Below, piece by piece: positions 25,293 through 35,095 of a stretch of 64,000 bases of DNA. Each line of letters starts with the position of its first letter. The first letter of the stretch is position 1. The DNA is from Varibaculum massiliense (GTDB lineage Bacteria; Actinomycetota; Actinomycetes; Actinomycetales; Actinomycetaceae), in contig NZ_FNWI01000004.1 in NCBI RefSeq assembly GCF_900106855.1, positions 1,426,001 to 1,490,000 on the forward strand. The letters are read 5' to 3'. The position numbers and the translations under genes are program-made. The notes beneath the pieces were generated by a model. That model ran no database searches. It was not told where the DNA came from and saw nothing but the letters and a program-made list of their open reading frames with translations.

Positions 25293-26585
25293 ATGGGAGA
25301 TAAACTTCTTATCCGATCCATCTCGCAAGTGGATCCCGAAATTGCAGCAGTTTTAAACCAAGAGTTAGAGCGGCAACGCGGCACCTTGGAAATGATTGCT
25401 TCCGAAAACTTTGTACCGCGCGCCGTACTGCAGGCGCAAGGATCCGTCCTCACCAATAAATATGCGGAAGGCTACCCGGGGCGCCGTTATTACGGAGGGT
25501 GCGACGCGGTAGATGTCGCCGAGAATCTGGCTCGCGACCGGGCTAAAGAAGTATTTTCTGCCGAGTTCGCCAATGTGCAGCCCCATTCGGGTGCCCAAGC
25601 CAACGCAGCAGTGCTATCTGCCCTGGCCAAGCCGGGGGACACCATTATGGGTTTGGCGTTAGACCACGGCGGACACCTTACCCATGGCATGAAAATAAAT
25701 TTCTCTGGTCAGCTCTATAACGCCACCGCCTATCAGGTGGATAAAGAAACCAGCTGGGTGGATATGAATCAGGTGCGTGACGCGGCCTTGAAGTATCGCC
25801 CGAAAGTGATTATCGCTGGCTGGTCTGCGTATCCTCGCCAGGAGGACTTTAAAGCCTTCCGTGAAATCGCGGACGAGGTGGGCGCCTATTTGTGGACAGA
25901 TATGGCGCATTTTGCGGGGCTGGTAGCTGCCGGGTTACACCCGAACCCGGTGCCGTATTCCGATGTGGTTTCTACGACTGTCCACAAGACTTTGGGTGGG
26001 CCGCGTTCGGGCATGATTTTGTCGCGCGATAAGGAATTGGGGAAGAAAATTAATTCCGCGGTTTTCCCCGGTCAGCAGGGCGGGCCCTTGATGCACGTGG
26101 TGGCGGCGAAAGCAGTCGCCATGAAGATTGCGGGCAGTGACGAGTTTAAAGATAGGCAAAAGCGCACGCTAGAGGGCGCGAAAATATTGGCGAAACGGCT
26201 GATGCAATCGGATATTGCCGAATGTGGGATTTCCCTGTTGACTGGCGGTACCGATGTACACCTGGTGATGGTGGATCTGCGTAACTCCCCGCTGGATGGG
26301 CAGCAAGGTGAAGATTTGCTGCACGAATCCGGCATTACTATCAACCGCAATACGGTACCTTTCGATCCGCGTCCTCCTCGGGTAGGCTCCGGGCTGCGCA
26401 TTGGTACCCCGGCGTTGGCTACTCGCGGTTTCGGGAAGAAAGAATTTACCGAGGTAGCTGAGATTATTGCGGGAGTTTTGAAGGATGCTTGCCGGGGCAA
26501 GGTAGACACTTCTGACTACCGCGAGCGGGTAAAGGTTCTGATTAAACGTTTCCCCCTCTATTTGGGGCTTAACCAGGTTGCCTAA
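25293..26585 (+). CDS. glyA: Serine hydroxymethyltransferase
   Basis: A 430-residue PLP enzyme converting serine and THF to glycine and 5,10-methylene-THF. The PLP lysine is in [14 protein letters not shown] near residue 233; EMIASENF, the glycine-rich PGRRYYGG and QPHSGAQAN near residue 92 are all intact. ATG follows AAGGAAGA. It is the first gene after the ZTP riboswitch and is followed by folD, which uses its product. Confidence 0.97.
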   Translation: MGDKLLIRSISQVDPEIAAVLNQELERQRGTLEMIASENFVPRAVLQAQGSVLTNKYAEGYPGRRYYGGCDAVDVAENLARDRAKEVFSAEFANVQPHSGAQANAAVLSALAKPGDTIMGLALDHGGHLTHGMKINFSGQLYNATAYQVDKETSWVDMNQVRDAALKYRPKVIIAGWSAYPRQEDFKAFREIADEVGAYLWTDMAHFAGLVAAGLHPNPVPYSDVVSTTVHKTLGGPRSGMILSRDKELGKKINSAVFPGQQGGPLMHVVAAKAVAMKIAGSDEFKDRQKRTLEGAKILAKRLMQSDIAECGISLLTGGTDVHLVMVDLRNSPLDGQQGEDLLHESGITINRNTVPFDPRPPRVGSGLRIGTPALATRGFGKKEFTEVAEIIAGVLKDACRGKVDTSDYRERVKVLIKRFPLYLGLNQVA

Positions 26586-26608
26586 AGCTAAATAGATAAA
26601 TGCAGGGT

Positions 26609-26641
26609 GGCGCGGGCAGACGATTAGAGTCTGCCCGCGCC
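26609..26641 (+). other. Strong hairpin between glyA and folD without T run
   Basis: GGCGCGGGCAGAC at 26609-26621, loop GATTAGA, perfect complement at 26629-26641. The absence of a T tract argues against simple termination; it may stabilise the glyA 3' end or reduce read-through into folD, whose ribosome binding site begins eight bases later. Confidence 0.6.
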
Positions 26642-26659
26642 CTCAAGCTAAGGAGAAAA

Positions 26660-27562
26660 ATGCGTAAAGGATGGAGCGGGGACGCGATTTTGCTGGATGG
26701 GGCAGCGCGGGCTCGGCAACTGAAAGAACAGATGCGCCAGCAGGTTGAGCACCTGCATCAGCAAGGGATTAAACCGGGGCTAGGCACTATTTTGGTGGGC
26801 TCTGACCCGGGATCGGTTTCCTATGTGGCAGGTAAACATCGTGACTGCGCTGAGGTAGGTATCGAGTCGATTCGGGTGGAACTGCCCGATACGGTTTCTA
26901 CGACCCAGGTATTAGCGGAGATTGAAAAACTCAACGAGAATCCCGCCTGTACCGGTTATATTGTGCAGCTGCCCCTGCCGCGCCAAGTCGATGTGAACCA
27001 GGTGCTAGAAGCAATCGATCCTGATAAGGATGCTGACGGATTGCACCCCATGAACCTGGGACGGTTGGTGCTGCGGGTAAAAGAGCCGGTAACCTCCCCG
27101 CTGCCTTGCACCCCGCGCGCTTGTATCGATTTGCTGCAGCAGTATCAGGTGCCACTGGAGGGCGCACAAGTGTGCGTAGTAGGGCGCGGCACCACCGTGG
27201 GGCGTTCCCTGCCCTTAATGCTTACCCGGAAAGATATTAACGCCACCGTCACCTGTTGCCATACCGGAACCCGGGATTTAGCTGCACATACCCGCCAGGC
27301 GGACGTGATTGTCGCCTGCGCCGGATCAGCGGGAATTATCCGGCCCGAGATGGTCAAGGAGGGCGCGGCAGTGCTGGATGTAGGGGTATCTCGCGGCGCG
27401 GTCAACCCGGAAACCGGGAAAGCCCGGTTAGAGGGCGACGTGGCCGAGGGAGTAGATAAAGTGGCGGGTTGGCTCTCGCCCAACCCCGGAGGTATCGGTC
27501 CGATGACCCGGGCAAATCTGCTGCTAAACGTGGTGGAAACCGCTATTCGACAGGTAGGTTAG
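26660..27562 (+). CDS. folD: Methylene-THF dehydrogenase/cyclohydrolase
   Basis: A 300-residue bifunctional enzyme taking 5,10-methylene-THF to 10-formyl-THF. The catalytic Lys is in [15 protein letters not shown], followed by [26 protein letters not shown], and NAD(P)-site [17 protein letters not shown]; the last is the actinobacterial form of the usual GRS..VG motif. ATG 26660 has AAGGAG seven bases upstream; the frame is open 20 codons further, through the hairpin, which is unlikely coding. It belongs to the ZTP riboswitch operon with glyA. Confidence 0.95.
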   Translation: MRKGWSGDAILLDGAARARQLKEQMRQQVEHLHQQGIKPGLGTILVGSDPGSVSYVAGKHRDCAEVGIESIRVELPDTVSTTQVLAEIEKLNENPACTGYIVQLPLPRQVDVNQVLEAIDPDKDADGLHPMNLGRLVLRVKEPVTSPLPCTPRACIDLLQQYQVPLEGAQVCVVGRGTTVGRSLPLMLTRKDINATVTCCHTGTRDLAAHTRQADVIVACAGSAGIIRPEMVKEGAAVLDVGVSRGAVNPETGKARLEGDVAEGVDKVAGWLSPNPGGIGPMTRANLLLNVVETAIRQVG

Positions 27563-27576
27563 GCGGGGCATAACAG

Positions 27577-28686
27577 ATGCGTTTGCGCAAACTTTCGATT
27601 CCTTTAGCCTTGGCCGCTACCCTCGCCCTTACCCTGGGCGGCTGCGCCTCTTCCTCGAAAACTAGCTCCGGCGCGAAACCTGCAACCGTAGCTAAAACGC
27701 GCGGAGAGTTTTGCCTGGTAGAGAAAAAGAAATCTCAAGATATTCGGGCAGTGGCGCTCAGTAAAGCTCTGGGGGAGGTGCTGGCGAAACCGGAAAATAA
27801 GAAAACGGTGAAGACTGAAACTATCAGCGTAGAGAAAACCTCACAGATTGGCGGGCAGCTAAAGAAAAAGAAATGCAAGAATGTGCTTTCTTTAGAGCCG
27901 GGATTCGCGCGGGAAATGGTGCGGGTCGCAAAAAGTAATTCAGAAATAAACTTCGCCATCCTGGGGGCGATTGGGCAGGTTAAAGCGTTACCTAATGCTT
28001 CGGGTATCGATTTTGATTTGCGGAAACCCGCTTTCCTAGCCGGGTATGCCGCCGCCGGGGTTACTAAGAGTGGTCTGGTGGGGGCAGTTAGCGATTTACC
28101 GCCAGAGGATACTGATAAGAATCCGGGCAGCGCCCTTGGGAAAGATCCGGTTTCTGCTTGGGCAGGCGCCTTTCGTCTGGGGGTGGAATACTATAACCAG
28201 TTCAAAGGCTCGGGGATTAGATTTTCTTCTTGGGAACAAAGCGCGGGCGGACCGCTGCGGGTAAAAAGCAAAGAGCTGCATCAGCAACTACTGAAGTTAG
28301 CCGATGAAAGGGTAGATGTTATTTTCGTAGTGGCTAATCCGGAAGAAACCGGGGTGGTAGCGGAGTTGGCGGCTAAAGATGCGGCAGCTGTCTGGACTGG
28401 GCAAGACCTGGCAGCCAGTACCCCCGATTTGAAGGCCAATATGCTCACCTCAGTGGTTATTGATGCTTCCGGGTGCGCGAAACAGCTGCTAAAACAACTT
28501 AAAACCGGCTCGATTTCCGGCAGGGACTACCGGGGAACTCTCAAGAACTCCGGAGTTAAACTGGCTGGTTGGGGCGATTATGCGCCCAGGTTTTCTGATA
28601 GTCTCACCGCCGAATTGGCAGGTATTCGCAGCCAAATCGACAGCGGAAAAATAGATATAACGAAACTTGAAACCCATCGCGGCTAA
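27577..28686 (+). CDS. BMP-family-like substrate-binding lipoprotein
   Basis: A 369-residue lipoprotein with signal peptide MRLRKLSIPLALAATLALTL and lipobox LGGC (Cys near residue 23), followed by a Ser/Lys linker. The mature part resembles basic membrane protein (BMP/PnrA-like) nucleoside-binding proteins: RKPAFLAGYAAAG near residue 150, VDVIFVVANPEETG near 245 and SVVIDASGCAKQLL. No ABC permease genes lie next to it. It starts 14 bases after folD and could be cotranscribed; a nucleoside ligand would fit the purine/folate context but is inference. Confidence 0.75.
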   Translation: MRLRKLSIPLALAATLALTLGGCASSSKTSSGAKPATVAKTRGEFCLVEKKKSQDIRAVALSKALGEVLAKPENKKTVKTETISVEKTSQIGGQLKKKKCKNVLSLEPGFAREMVRVAKSNSEINFAILGAIGQVKALPNASGIDFDLRKPAFLAGYAAAGVTKSGLVGAVSDLPPEDTDKNPGSALGKDPVSAWAGAFRLGVEYYNQFKGSGIRFSSWEQSAGGPLRVKSKELHQQLLKLADERVDVIFVVANPEETGVVAELAAKDAAAVWTGQDLAASTPDLKANMLTSVVIDASGCAKQLLKQLKTGSISGRDYRGTLKNSGVKLAGWGDYAPRFSDSLTAELAGIRSQIDSGKIDITKLETHRG

Positions 28687-28713
28687 ACGAAAAACGCAAA
28701 GTAAAGGGGAAAG

Positions 28714-29559
28714 ATGCTCAAGGTTGCCACAGTTAATGTGAACGGAATCCGGGCAGCGTTCCGTAAAGGAATGGATGCGTGGCTGGAACAGTCTGCGCCG
28801 GATGTGGTGCTGGCTCAGGAGGTACGCGCGAGCGAAGAAATCGCGCAGGAACTTTTTGGGGATGACTGGCAGGTAGCGGTGAACGTCTCGCAGCTCAAAG
28901 GGCGCGCGGGAGTGGCGGTCGCAGTGCGTAAATCCTCCCCTTGGCACCTAGCGGAATCAGCGGCAGATACGGTGCCGGTTGAGGTTCCCTCAGATGGAGG
29001 GCGCTGGTTAGAAGCGGTATTGACCCGGGAAAATGAAGGCGGGAAAGAGGACGCGCGTGTGCGAGTAGTCTCCGCCTATTTTCATTCCGGGGAAGTAGGA
29101 AGCGAAAAACAAGACCATAAAATGGCGCACCTAGAACGAATCGGTCACCGTCTGAAGCAGCTGATGTCCCCGGATGTGTCCTCGGAAAATGCCGAACCCT
29201 TAGTGCTGGTAGGCGGGGACTTCAATGTGGTGCATACCGAGCGGGATATCAAGAACTGGAAACCGAACCATAATAAACGCGCCGGAGTATTAGACGAGGA
29301 AATCGCGTTCCTGAATCGCTGGGGTGAGCAAGGCTGGGTTGACGTGGTGCGCAACCTTGCCGGGCAGGTGCAAGGACCCTATTCCTGGTGGTCATGGCGG
29401 GGTAAAGCCTTCGATAATGATGCCGGGTGGCGTATCGACTATCAGCTGGCTACCCCGGCGTTGGCAGAGCTTGCGCGCAGCCAGCAAGTTGACCGCGCCG
29501 AGGCATACAATCAGCGTTTTTCCGATCATGCCCCTGTGGTGGTTAGCTACGAAATATAA
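28714..29559 (+). CDS. xth: Exodeoxyribonuclease III
   Basis: A 281-residue AP endonuclease/3' exonuclease of the EEP fold for base-excision repair. N-terminal ATVNVNGIRAAFRKGM, LAQEVRAS (metal Glu), GGDFNVVHTERDIKNW (catalytic Asp-Asn), WRIDYQLATP and FSDHAPVVV (final Asp-His) are all present. AAAGGGGAAAG precedes ATG. It lies 27 bases after the lipoprotein gene and ends at the bidirectional hairpin shared with fumC. Confidence 0.95.
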   Translation: MLKVATVNVNGIRAAFRKGMDAWLEQSAPDVVLAQEVRASEEIAQELFGDDWQVAVNVSQLKGRAGVAVAVRKSSPWHLAESAADTVPVEVPSDGGRWLEAVLTRENEGGKEDARVRVVSAYFHSGEVGSEKQDHKMAHLERIGHRLKQLMSPDVSSENAEPLVLVGGDFNVVHTERDIKNWKPNHNKRAGVLDEEIAFLNRWGEQGWVDVVRNLAGQVQGPYSWWSWRGKAFDNDAGWRIDYQLATPALAELARSQQVDRAEAYNQRFSDHAPVVVSYEI

Positions 29560-29561
29560 AA

Positions 29562-29595
29562 TCGCGCCTGCCAGGATATTTATTGGCAGGCGCGA
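29562..29595. terminator. Bidirectional terminator between xth and fumC
   Basis: TCGCGCCTGCCA at 29562-29573 and its perfect complement at 29584-29595, loop of ten A/T-rich bases, flanked by A-rich and T-poor sequence. It lies between convergent genes. Confidence 0.75.
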
Positions 29596-29612
29596 CCTAT
29601 TACAGTTGCTGG

Positions 29613-31013
29613 TTACTTACCGGCTTTCGGGTGAGTCATATCGGCAACATTTAGAGCTTTATCTAAATCTTCCTCACTGATTTCCCCGCGCTCAACAAAT
29701 CCTAGATCCAGAGCAGATTCCTTGACCGTCATCTTCTCTTTCACTGCGTGCTTGGCGATTTTAGCGGCATTTTCATAGCCGATGTAACGGTTCAGCGGAG
29801 TCACAATCGAAGCCGAAGATTCTGCCAGTTCCAGGCAGTGCTCCGGGTTAGCCACGATACCATCTACGCAGCGCTCGGCGAGCAGACCGGCAACCGCTCC
29901 CAGGCAGTTAATCGACTCTAGCAGGTCCACTGCCATCACCGGCAGCATCACCAACAGGTCAAAGTTGCCTTGCGCGCCCGCGAAAGCAATCGTCTGATCG
30001 TTACCGATTACCTGGGCAGCTACCTGTACGGTTGCCTCGGGCAATACCGGGTTAATTTTGCCGGGCATAATCGAAGAGCCCGGCTGCAGATCCGGCAAAG
30101 TGATTTCGCCGAGGCCGCAGCGCGGCCCGGAAGATGCCCAACGCAAATCATTGGCGATTTTCACGAAGGAAACTGCCACTACCCGCAATGCGCCGGACAT
30201 TTCTACCAAGGAATCCTGCGCGGCTTGGGCTTCGAAATGGTTCTCGGCCTGACGGAACGGCAAATCCATGTTCTCGGCGATTAGGGCAATAACCCGCTCC
30301 GAGAAACCCTCCGGAGTGTTAATCCCGGTACCGACGGCAGTGCCCCCCAAAGGTAGCTCTGCCAGGTTCTTTTCTGCGTCCTTGACCCGGTCAATTCCCT
30401 TACGTACCTGGGTGGCGTATCCGGAGAACTCTTGTCCCAGCATGATTGGGGTGGCATCCATCAGGTGGGTGCGCCCTGCCTTAACGATATTGGCGAACTC
30501 TTCGGCTTTCTTTTCTAGGCTGGTTGCCAGCTGATCTAGCTTCGGGAGCAGAGCATGCTCGACTGCCTCGTAGGCGGCAATATGAATCGAGGAGGGGAAC
30601 ACGTCATTAGAGGACTGGGAAGCGTTCACATGGTCATTGGGGTGAACTTTGCTGCCCTTAAAGCCAGTGGCCAAGGTAGCTACTACCTCGTTGGTGTTCA
30701 TATTCGAGGAAGTCCCAGAGCCGGTTTGGAAAATATCAATCGGGAACTGGTCATCATGTTTACCAGCGATAACCTCTTCCGCGCCTTTCACAATGGCATC
30801 GCGGGTTTCGGTATCGATTACCTCTAGTTCGGCGTTAGCAATCGCTGCCGCCCGCTTGATTTGCCCTAAAGCCGCGATGTGGTGGCTGGAAAGAGTGCGA
30901 CCTGAAATCGGGAAATTTTCTACCGCCCTTTGGGTCTGAGCTGCATAGAGGGCATCCTTGGGAACCCGAACTTCCCCCATGGTGTCATGTTCAATCCGAT
31001 ATTCTTCGCTCAC
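29613..31013 (-). CDS. fumC: Class II fumarate hydratase
   Basis: A 466-residue TCA-cycle enzyme interconverting fumarate and malate without an iron-sulfur cluster. The superfamily signature [11 protein letters not shown] near residue 320 holds the catalytic Ser; [31 protein letters not shown] and [14 protein letters not shown] are the other active-site blocks of the tetramer. AAAGGAGCT precedes ATG. It converges on xth. Confidence 0.97.
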   Translation of the reverse strand: MSEEYRIEHDTMGEVRVPKDALYAAQTQRAVENFPISGRTLSSHHIAALGQIKRAAAIANAELEVIDTETRDAIVKGAEEVIAGKHDDQFPIDIFQTGSGTSSNMNTNEVVATLATGFKGSKVHPNDHVNASQSSNDVFPSSIHIAAYEAVEHALLPKLDQLATSLEKKAEEFANIVKAGRTHLMDATPIMLGQEFSGYATQVRKGIDRVKDAEKNLAELPLGGTAVGTGINTPEGFSERVIALIAENMDLPFRQAENHFEAQAAQDSLVEMSGALRVVAVSFVKIANDLRWASSGPRCGLGEITLPDLQPGSSIMPGKINPVLPEATVQVAAQVIGNDQTIAFAGAQGNFDLLVMLPVMAVDLLESINCLGAVAGLLAERCVDGIVANPEHCLELAESSASIVTPLNRYIGYENAAKIAKHAVKEKMTVKESALDLGFVERGEISEEDLDKALNVADMTHPKAGK

Positions 31014-31182
31014 GTGTAGCTCCTTTAGTCTTTATAAAAGTGGTTACTTACCTTCTAGCCTACCGGGGTTAGGGGCGAAGAACGTCCTAAAATCCGAGGA
31101 AAAGCCGGGAAAATTGGTGCAGGTGTGATTTTTGAGGTGGAAGCACCTTAGACTGGAACTATCGACAGAAAGCGGGAGCATG

Positions 31183-32061
31183 ATGAGCAACGATGCCTCA
31201 GAGGATAAACCTACCGAATATTTGCCTGGCGGGGCGATGGCAAACGCTTATGTTCCGCGTGGTCGCCAGACTAATCGGCGGATTACTCGCCGGGTAGCGC
31301 AACCGGAACCTAATAGTACGGAGCAAAGAAAAATAGCGGTACCGAATCCGCCCGAGGGTGCGCCCTCGACTACTCCTGCCGCCTCCGCTTTCGAAGGACA
31401 ACCACCTACTGAAGTAATCCCGCCGGTTAACCAGCCCTCAGCGGGCGCGCCTGGTACTGCCCCCTATCCGGTTGGCAATAATCCCGTTGCTAATACCGCT
31501 GCTACCCAGGCGATAGGTGCTTCCGGGGCGACTTATCCAGCAGCGGGAGCTGCCCCAGTTCACAGGAAATCGATAGATCCTGCCGCCGCCACTCCGCAAG
31601 TTGATTCTTTCCCCGGGGGGATTCCTCCCGCCTACAATCCCCAAGTTGACCCGGAACAGCAGCGGGAGGATCAAGAATACGAGGAAGAACGCGCAGACAA
31701 ACGTCGTTTGGTAAAAGTCGCGGGCATCGTGACCGCAATCGTAGCCATCCTGGTCGGGGCGGTAGTGATTATTGCGATGACAATTTCTGCTAAAGAAGTT
31801 GTGCCCTCCGAACAGAAAACCAGCCCGTCAGAAAGTATTTCCACCAGTTCTTCGGCTCCTGAAACCACCCGGACAACTGTTCATACTGAGGAGCCCACGA
31901 CCAGTAAACCTGCGACCAGTGAACCCGTGCCCGAGCAGCCGAGCGCCACACAAACCACTCCTGCCGCCCCGCCCGCCACACGGGCGACGCCCACACAAGA
32001 ACCTAACCCCACCGGGGTAGAAACTCCTACTGCTGAGCCAACTCCCTCTGCCGGAAACTAA
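31183..32061 (+). CDS. Single-pass membrane protein with Pro/Ala- and Ser/Thr-rich flanks
   Basis: Function not recognised. About 185 residues rich in Pro, Ala and Asn, then an acidic patch (QQREDQEYEEERADKRR), one helix (VAGIVTAIVAILVGAVVIIAM, near residues 193-213), then about 75 residues of Ser/Thr/Pro/Glu repeats that would lie outside and may thread the wall. The layout recalls the protein at 1156-2442. ATG 31183 is preferred over the adjacent ATG 31180 and the 17-codon upstream extension because GGGAG lies five bases before it. Confidence 0.7.
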   Translation: MSNDASEDKPTEYLPGGAMANAYVPRGRQTNRRITRRVAQPEPNSTEQRKIAVPNPPEGAPSTTPAASAFEGQPPTEVIPPVNQPSAGAPGTAPYPVGNNPVANTAATQAIGASGATYPAAGAAPVHRKSIDPAAATPQVDSFPGGIPPAYNPQVDPEQQREDQEYEEERADKRRLVKVAGIVTAIVAILVGAVVIIAMTISAKEVVPSEQKTSPSESISTSSSAPETTRTTVHTEEPTTSKPATSEPVPEQPSATQTTPAAPPATRATPTQEPNPTGVETPTAEPTPSAGN

Positions 32062-32164
32062 GGCACAACCTGAAGGTAAGTATCTGAGAGGTAGCCATTA
32101 ACCTGCTGCCCGCATTTCAACTTTTGGGGCTTAACCCGAGCTTTCGGGTCGGGGTAAAGGAAAA

Positions 32165-32185
32165 CGCCGGGGGCAACCCCCGGCG
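32165..32185. terminator. Terminator-like hairpin between convergent genes
   Basis: CGCCGGGGG at 32165-32173, loop CAA, CCCCCGGCG at 32177-32185, with AAAA on the left that gives a T run for the minus-strand gene ppgK. It lies between the stops at 32061 and 32221. Confidence 0.75.
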
Positions 32186-32220
32186 CCTCCTTGAAGGAGA
32201 AAACTAGCTAAAACTAAAAG

Positions 32221-32979
32221 CTATCCCTGCTGGCGTTGACGGGCAGCTCCGGCTGCCGCTGCCCCCACAATCCCGGCGGTATTTCGCAATTTGGCGGGGA
32301 TAATCGGGGTAGAAATGTCGATTAGAGGCAAGAACTTCTCGTGTTTGCGAGATACTCCGCCGCCGACTACGAACAAATCCGGGCTAAATAGTTTCTCCAT
32401 TTCCCGGTAATACTTGGTTAGCCGTTTCGCCCATTTTTTCCAACCCAAATTTTCGCGTTTACGTACCGCCGCGGAGGCGCGGGTTTCCGCGTCATGACCG
32501 CCAATCTGGATATGCCCAAGCTCGGTATTGGGAAGCATTACCCCATCCACAAAAATGGCGGTTCCAATCCCCGTCCCCAAAGTAGTAAACACGGTAACTC
32601 CCGGCTGATCTTTGAAAACCCCGTACTGTTGCTCGGCCAAACCCGCGGCATCCGCATCATTTAGTACAGCTACCGGACGCCCGATAGCCTCGGAAAATAC
32701 CTCTACCGCGTTCTTGCCGACCCATTCTTGATCCAGGTTTGCCATGAAACGGACATTCCCACCCGGGAGCGGACAGGGGAAACAAACACCTACCGGCACG
32801 TCCTCGGGAAGTTCAAAATGTGCTAGGACATCCGCTGCCGTTTTGGATACCGCCTGCGGGGTTGCCGGATAGGGGGTTTCAATCCGGAAACGTTCCTGGG
32901 TAAACTCTCCGGTCTCTAAATCGACCGGGGCTCCCTTAACGCCCGATCCTCCGATATCAATACCAAATGCGATAGCCAT
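32221..32979 (-). CDS. ppgK: Polyphosphate glucokinase
   Basis: A 252-residue ROK-family kinase phosphorylating glucose with polyphosphate or ATP, an actinobacterial hallmark. N-terminal FGIDIGGSGVKGAPVD is the phosphate-1 loop, VLNDADAAGLAEQQYG carries the catalytic Asp, and TTLGTGIGTAIFVDG with NTELGHI the glucose contacts. AAGGAGTAACT precedes ATG. It starts three bases after the stop of map, so they form an operon. With ppk2 at 17156 it points to an active polyphosphate economy. Confidence 0.94.
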   Translation of the reverse strand: MAIAFGIDIGGSGVKGAPVDLETGEFTQERFRIETPYPATPQAVSKTAADVLAHFELPEDVPVGVCFPCPLPGGNVRFMANLDQEWVGKNAVEVFSEAIGRPVAVLNDADAAGLAEQQYGVFKDQPGVTVFTTLGTGIGTAIFVDGVMLPNTELGHIQIGGHDAETRASAAVRKRENLGWKKWAKRLTKYYREMEKLFSPDLFVVGGGVSRKHEKFLPLIDISTPIIPAKLRNTAGIVGAAAAGAARQRQQG

Positions 32980-32982
32980 TAG

Positions 32983-33894
32983 TTACTCCTTACTAGGCAG
33001 GGTCAGAATTTGCGCACCATCTTCGGTTACCACCACGGTGTGTTCGAACTGAGCTGTGCGTGAGCGATCTTTGGTGACCACTGTCCATCCATTATGCCAC
33101 TGTTCCCACTCTATTGTCCCTAGAGTGAGCATAGGCTCAATAGTGAACACCATTCCCGGCTCCATCACGGTGTTATAGGAGGGGGCGCAATCATAGTGGG
33201 GGACAATCAGACCGGAATGGAAAGCCTCGCCAACGCCGTGACCAGTAAAGTCGCGTACCACTCCATAACGAAAACGCTTCGCGTAGGCACTGATTACCCG
33301 CCCGATAATGTTAATTTCGCGTCCCGGCTTCACCGCTTTAATCCCGCGCATCATGGCGTTATAAGTGCGTTCCATTAGCAGCTGGGATTCTTTATCTACC
33401 TGACCGACGCTAAACATGGCGCAGGTATCGCCGTGTACCCCATCTTTATAGGCAGTGATATCCACGTTGACAATATCGCCTTCTTGCAGGGGCTTATCGT
33501 CGGGGATTCCGTGGCAAATAACTTCATTCACCGAGGTACACAGGGATTTCGGGAAGCCCATATAGTCCAGGCAAGACGGGTAGGCACCCTGCGAAACAAT
33601 ATAGTCGTGACCGATTTTATCGAGTTCATCGGTAGTTATCCCGGGTCTAATTGCTTTTCCTACCGCGACGAGGGCGTCGGCAGCAATCTGCCCGGCAGCG
33701 CGAATCTTTTCGACAGTTTCCGGGGTTTTAGTATCGGAAGCGGTGATGCGTTCCGGGCCGTCATGGAAAAGGTATTCGGGACGCTCAATTTCCTTGGGAA
33801 CATCCAGCTTGGGGCTAACAGTTCCGGCTTCCTGATTTCCCAAGGGGGCGCGTTCAGCTAGTTCTTTAAGGCTAAGTCCTTGATATTCATTCAT
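32983..33894 (-). CDS. map: Methionine aminopeptidase type I
   Basis: A 303-residue metalloprotease removing N-terminal Met. The five metal ligands fit VDITAYKDGVHGDT (two Asp), TGHGVGEAFHSG (His), FTIEPML (Glu) and QFEHTVVV (Glu). The first 50 residues (MNEYQGLSLKELAERAPLGN...) form an extension beyond the core, seen in other actinobacterial Map proteins that start with a Pro-rich lead such as RPEYLFHDGPE. It is cotranscribed with ppgK. Confidence 0.93.
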   Translation of the reverse strand: MNEYQGLSLKELAERAPLGNQEAGTVSPKLDVPKEIERPEYLFHDGPERITASDTKTPETVEKIRAAGQIAADALVAVGKAIRPGITTDELDKIGHDYIVSQGAYPSCLDYMGFPKSLCTSVNEVICHGIPDDKPLQEGDIVNVDITAYKDGVHGDTCAMFSVGQVDKESQLLMERTYNAMMRGIKAVKPGREINIIGRVISAYAKRFRYGVVRDFTGHGVGEAFHSGLIVPHYDCAPSYNTVMEPGMVFTIEPMLTLGTIEWEQWHNGWTVVTKDRSRTAQFEHTVVVTEDGAQILTLPSKE

Positions 33895-34077
33895 GTCTCT
33901 ATCCTACGCGGGCAGGCAAATGTTCCGGATTCAACGCGTTTTTAGCTGGAGGATACAGGTAAAGAGAGGAAAAGCGTAGGAAGAGAGGAAAGACGGATAG
34001 GGGGGTAGGGCGCCCATAGAGGCGGGCGGGAAAAGTTAGAAAAGGGGCAAAACTAGCTAAACCGTAACCGAGAACGC

Positions 34078-34902
34078 TTAAACGGACTCGCGGGAAACGT
34101 ACTGCAAAAGCTGACCGCTGGGGGCTTTGCCGAGGTCTAGCTCATCGCCCTCACGCTGGGCTATATGCATTAACTCTTGATAGGCGAGTGCCTGGGTATC
34201 AACATTTATTGAAGATATAGGGGGGCGAGAAACTTGACCAGCGGGAGAGTCGAAGCCACCCACAACCGAACCATCTTGAGGAACCATCCTGCCGCATTCG
34301 CGCAAACCATGCACAATCGCCATCGCCGTCGTATCGTCAATCGCGCAGAACCCGTCCAAACTGGGGTGCTTTTGCAAAGCCGCGAGCAGGTAAGAGGCAA
34401 TGTTCTCGGGATCTGTGGGCAGCTCCAGTTGGATAGGAGACGCCAGCCCCGTTGCCTGGCACACCATTTGAGCAAAGAAGTAATAGACGGTAGCCGCTTT
34501 TTCAGGGTACTTCCCCCGCCAATGCACGAAAGCCAAATGGCGACGATTCCGTTTTACTTGGGCATCTACCTGAATCTTAGCCATCTGGAACGTGACTAAA
34601 TTGGCGGGATTCTGTCGATCCTTGCCCTGTAGCAAAGAATCAAGCACCGTGGCTTCGCACTTTTTTAGTTCCCCCAGAGTCTTTTCGTCCAGCGGGAAAA
34701 GCGGCAAAACCGCAGCATCAGTTTCCCTAATAGTGGAAAGCAGATTCTCGGGATGATCTTCCAGGTGAACTGTGCAAACTACGCTGATTCCCGCCTGGGC
34801 TAGCATAATCGTCATATCGCGTAGCAGGGCGGAGTGAACCTCGCCAATATCGACGGAAGGCACAACGATATCAACCTTCGTTTTTCCAGCTAGCGTCGCC
34901 AA
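34078..34902 (-). CDS. LacI-type effector-binding protein lacking a DNA-binding domain
   Basis: A 274-residue protein corresponding to the periplasmic-binding-like half of LacI regulators: DIVVPSVDIGEVHSALLRDM at the start, DGFCAIDDTTAMAIVHGLRECGRMVP, then VVGGFDSPAGQVSRPPISSINVD, the standard LacI C-terminal block. The usual N-terminal helix-turn-helix of about 55 residues is absent. TTG (complement 34900-34902) follows GAGGAGG five bases upstream and a TATGTAGAAT promoter-like box, so the short form is likely real. It may bind a sugar and act with another regulator. The 183 bases between it and map hold nothing recognisable. Confidence 0.75.
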   Translation of the reverse strand: MATLAGKTKVDIVVPSVDIGEVHSALLRDMTIMLAQAGISVVCTVHLEDHPENLLSTIRETDAAVLPLFPLDEKTLGELKKCEATVLDSLLQGKDRQNPANLVTFQMAKIQVDAQVKRNRRHLAFVHWRGKYPEKAATVYYFFAQMVCQATGLASPIQLELPTDPENIASYLLAALQKHPSLDGFCAIDDTTAMAIVHGLRECGRMVPQDGSVVGGFDSPAGQVSRPPISSINVDTQALAYQELMHIAQREGDELDLGKAPSGQLLQYVSRESV

Positions 34903-35095
34903 GGTGCCTCCTCGATTGCAAGTTTGTTTCCATTCTACATATTAACGCCATCAAGTGCGGCTATCTTCGCACGGTATCTTTTTGTATTCGCGTCTTTGGA
35001 AAGTTTCGCTTCGCGGTCTGAAATTACCCCCGAATTTACTTGGCAACTAGAGTGTAAGACAAAAGAGAGAACAAATATTGATGAAAGGTGAACCT

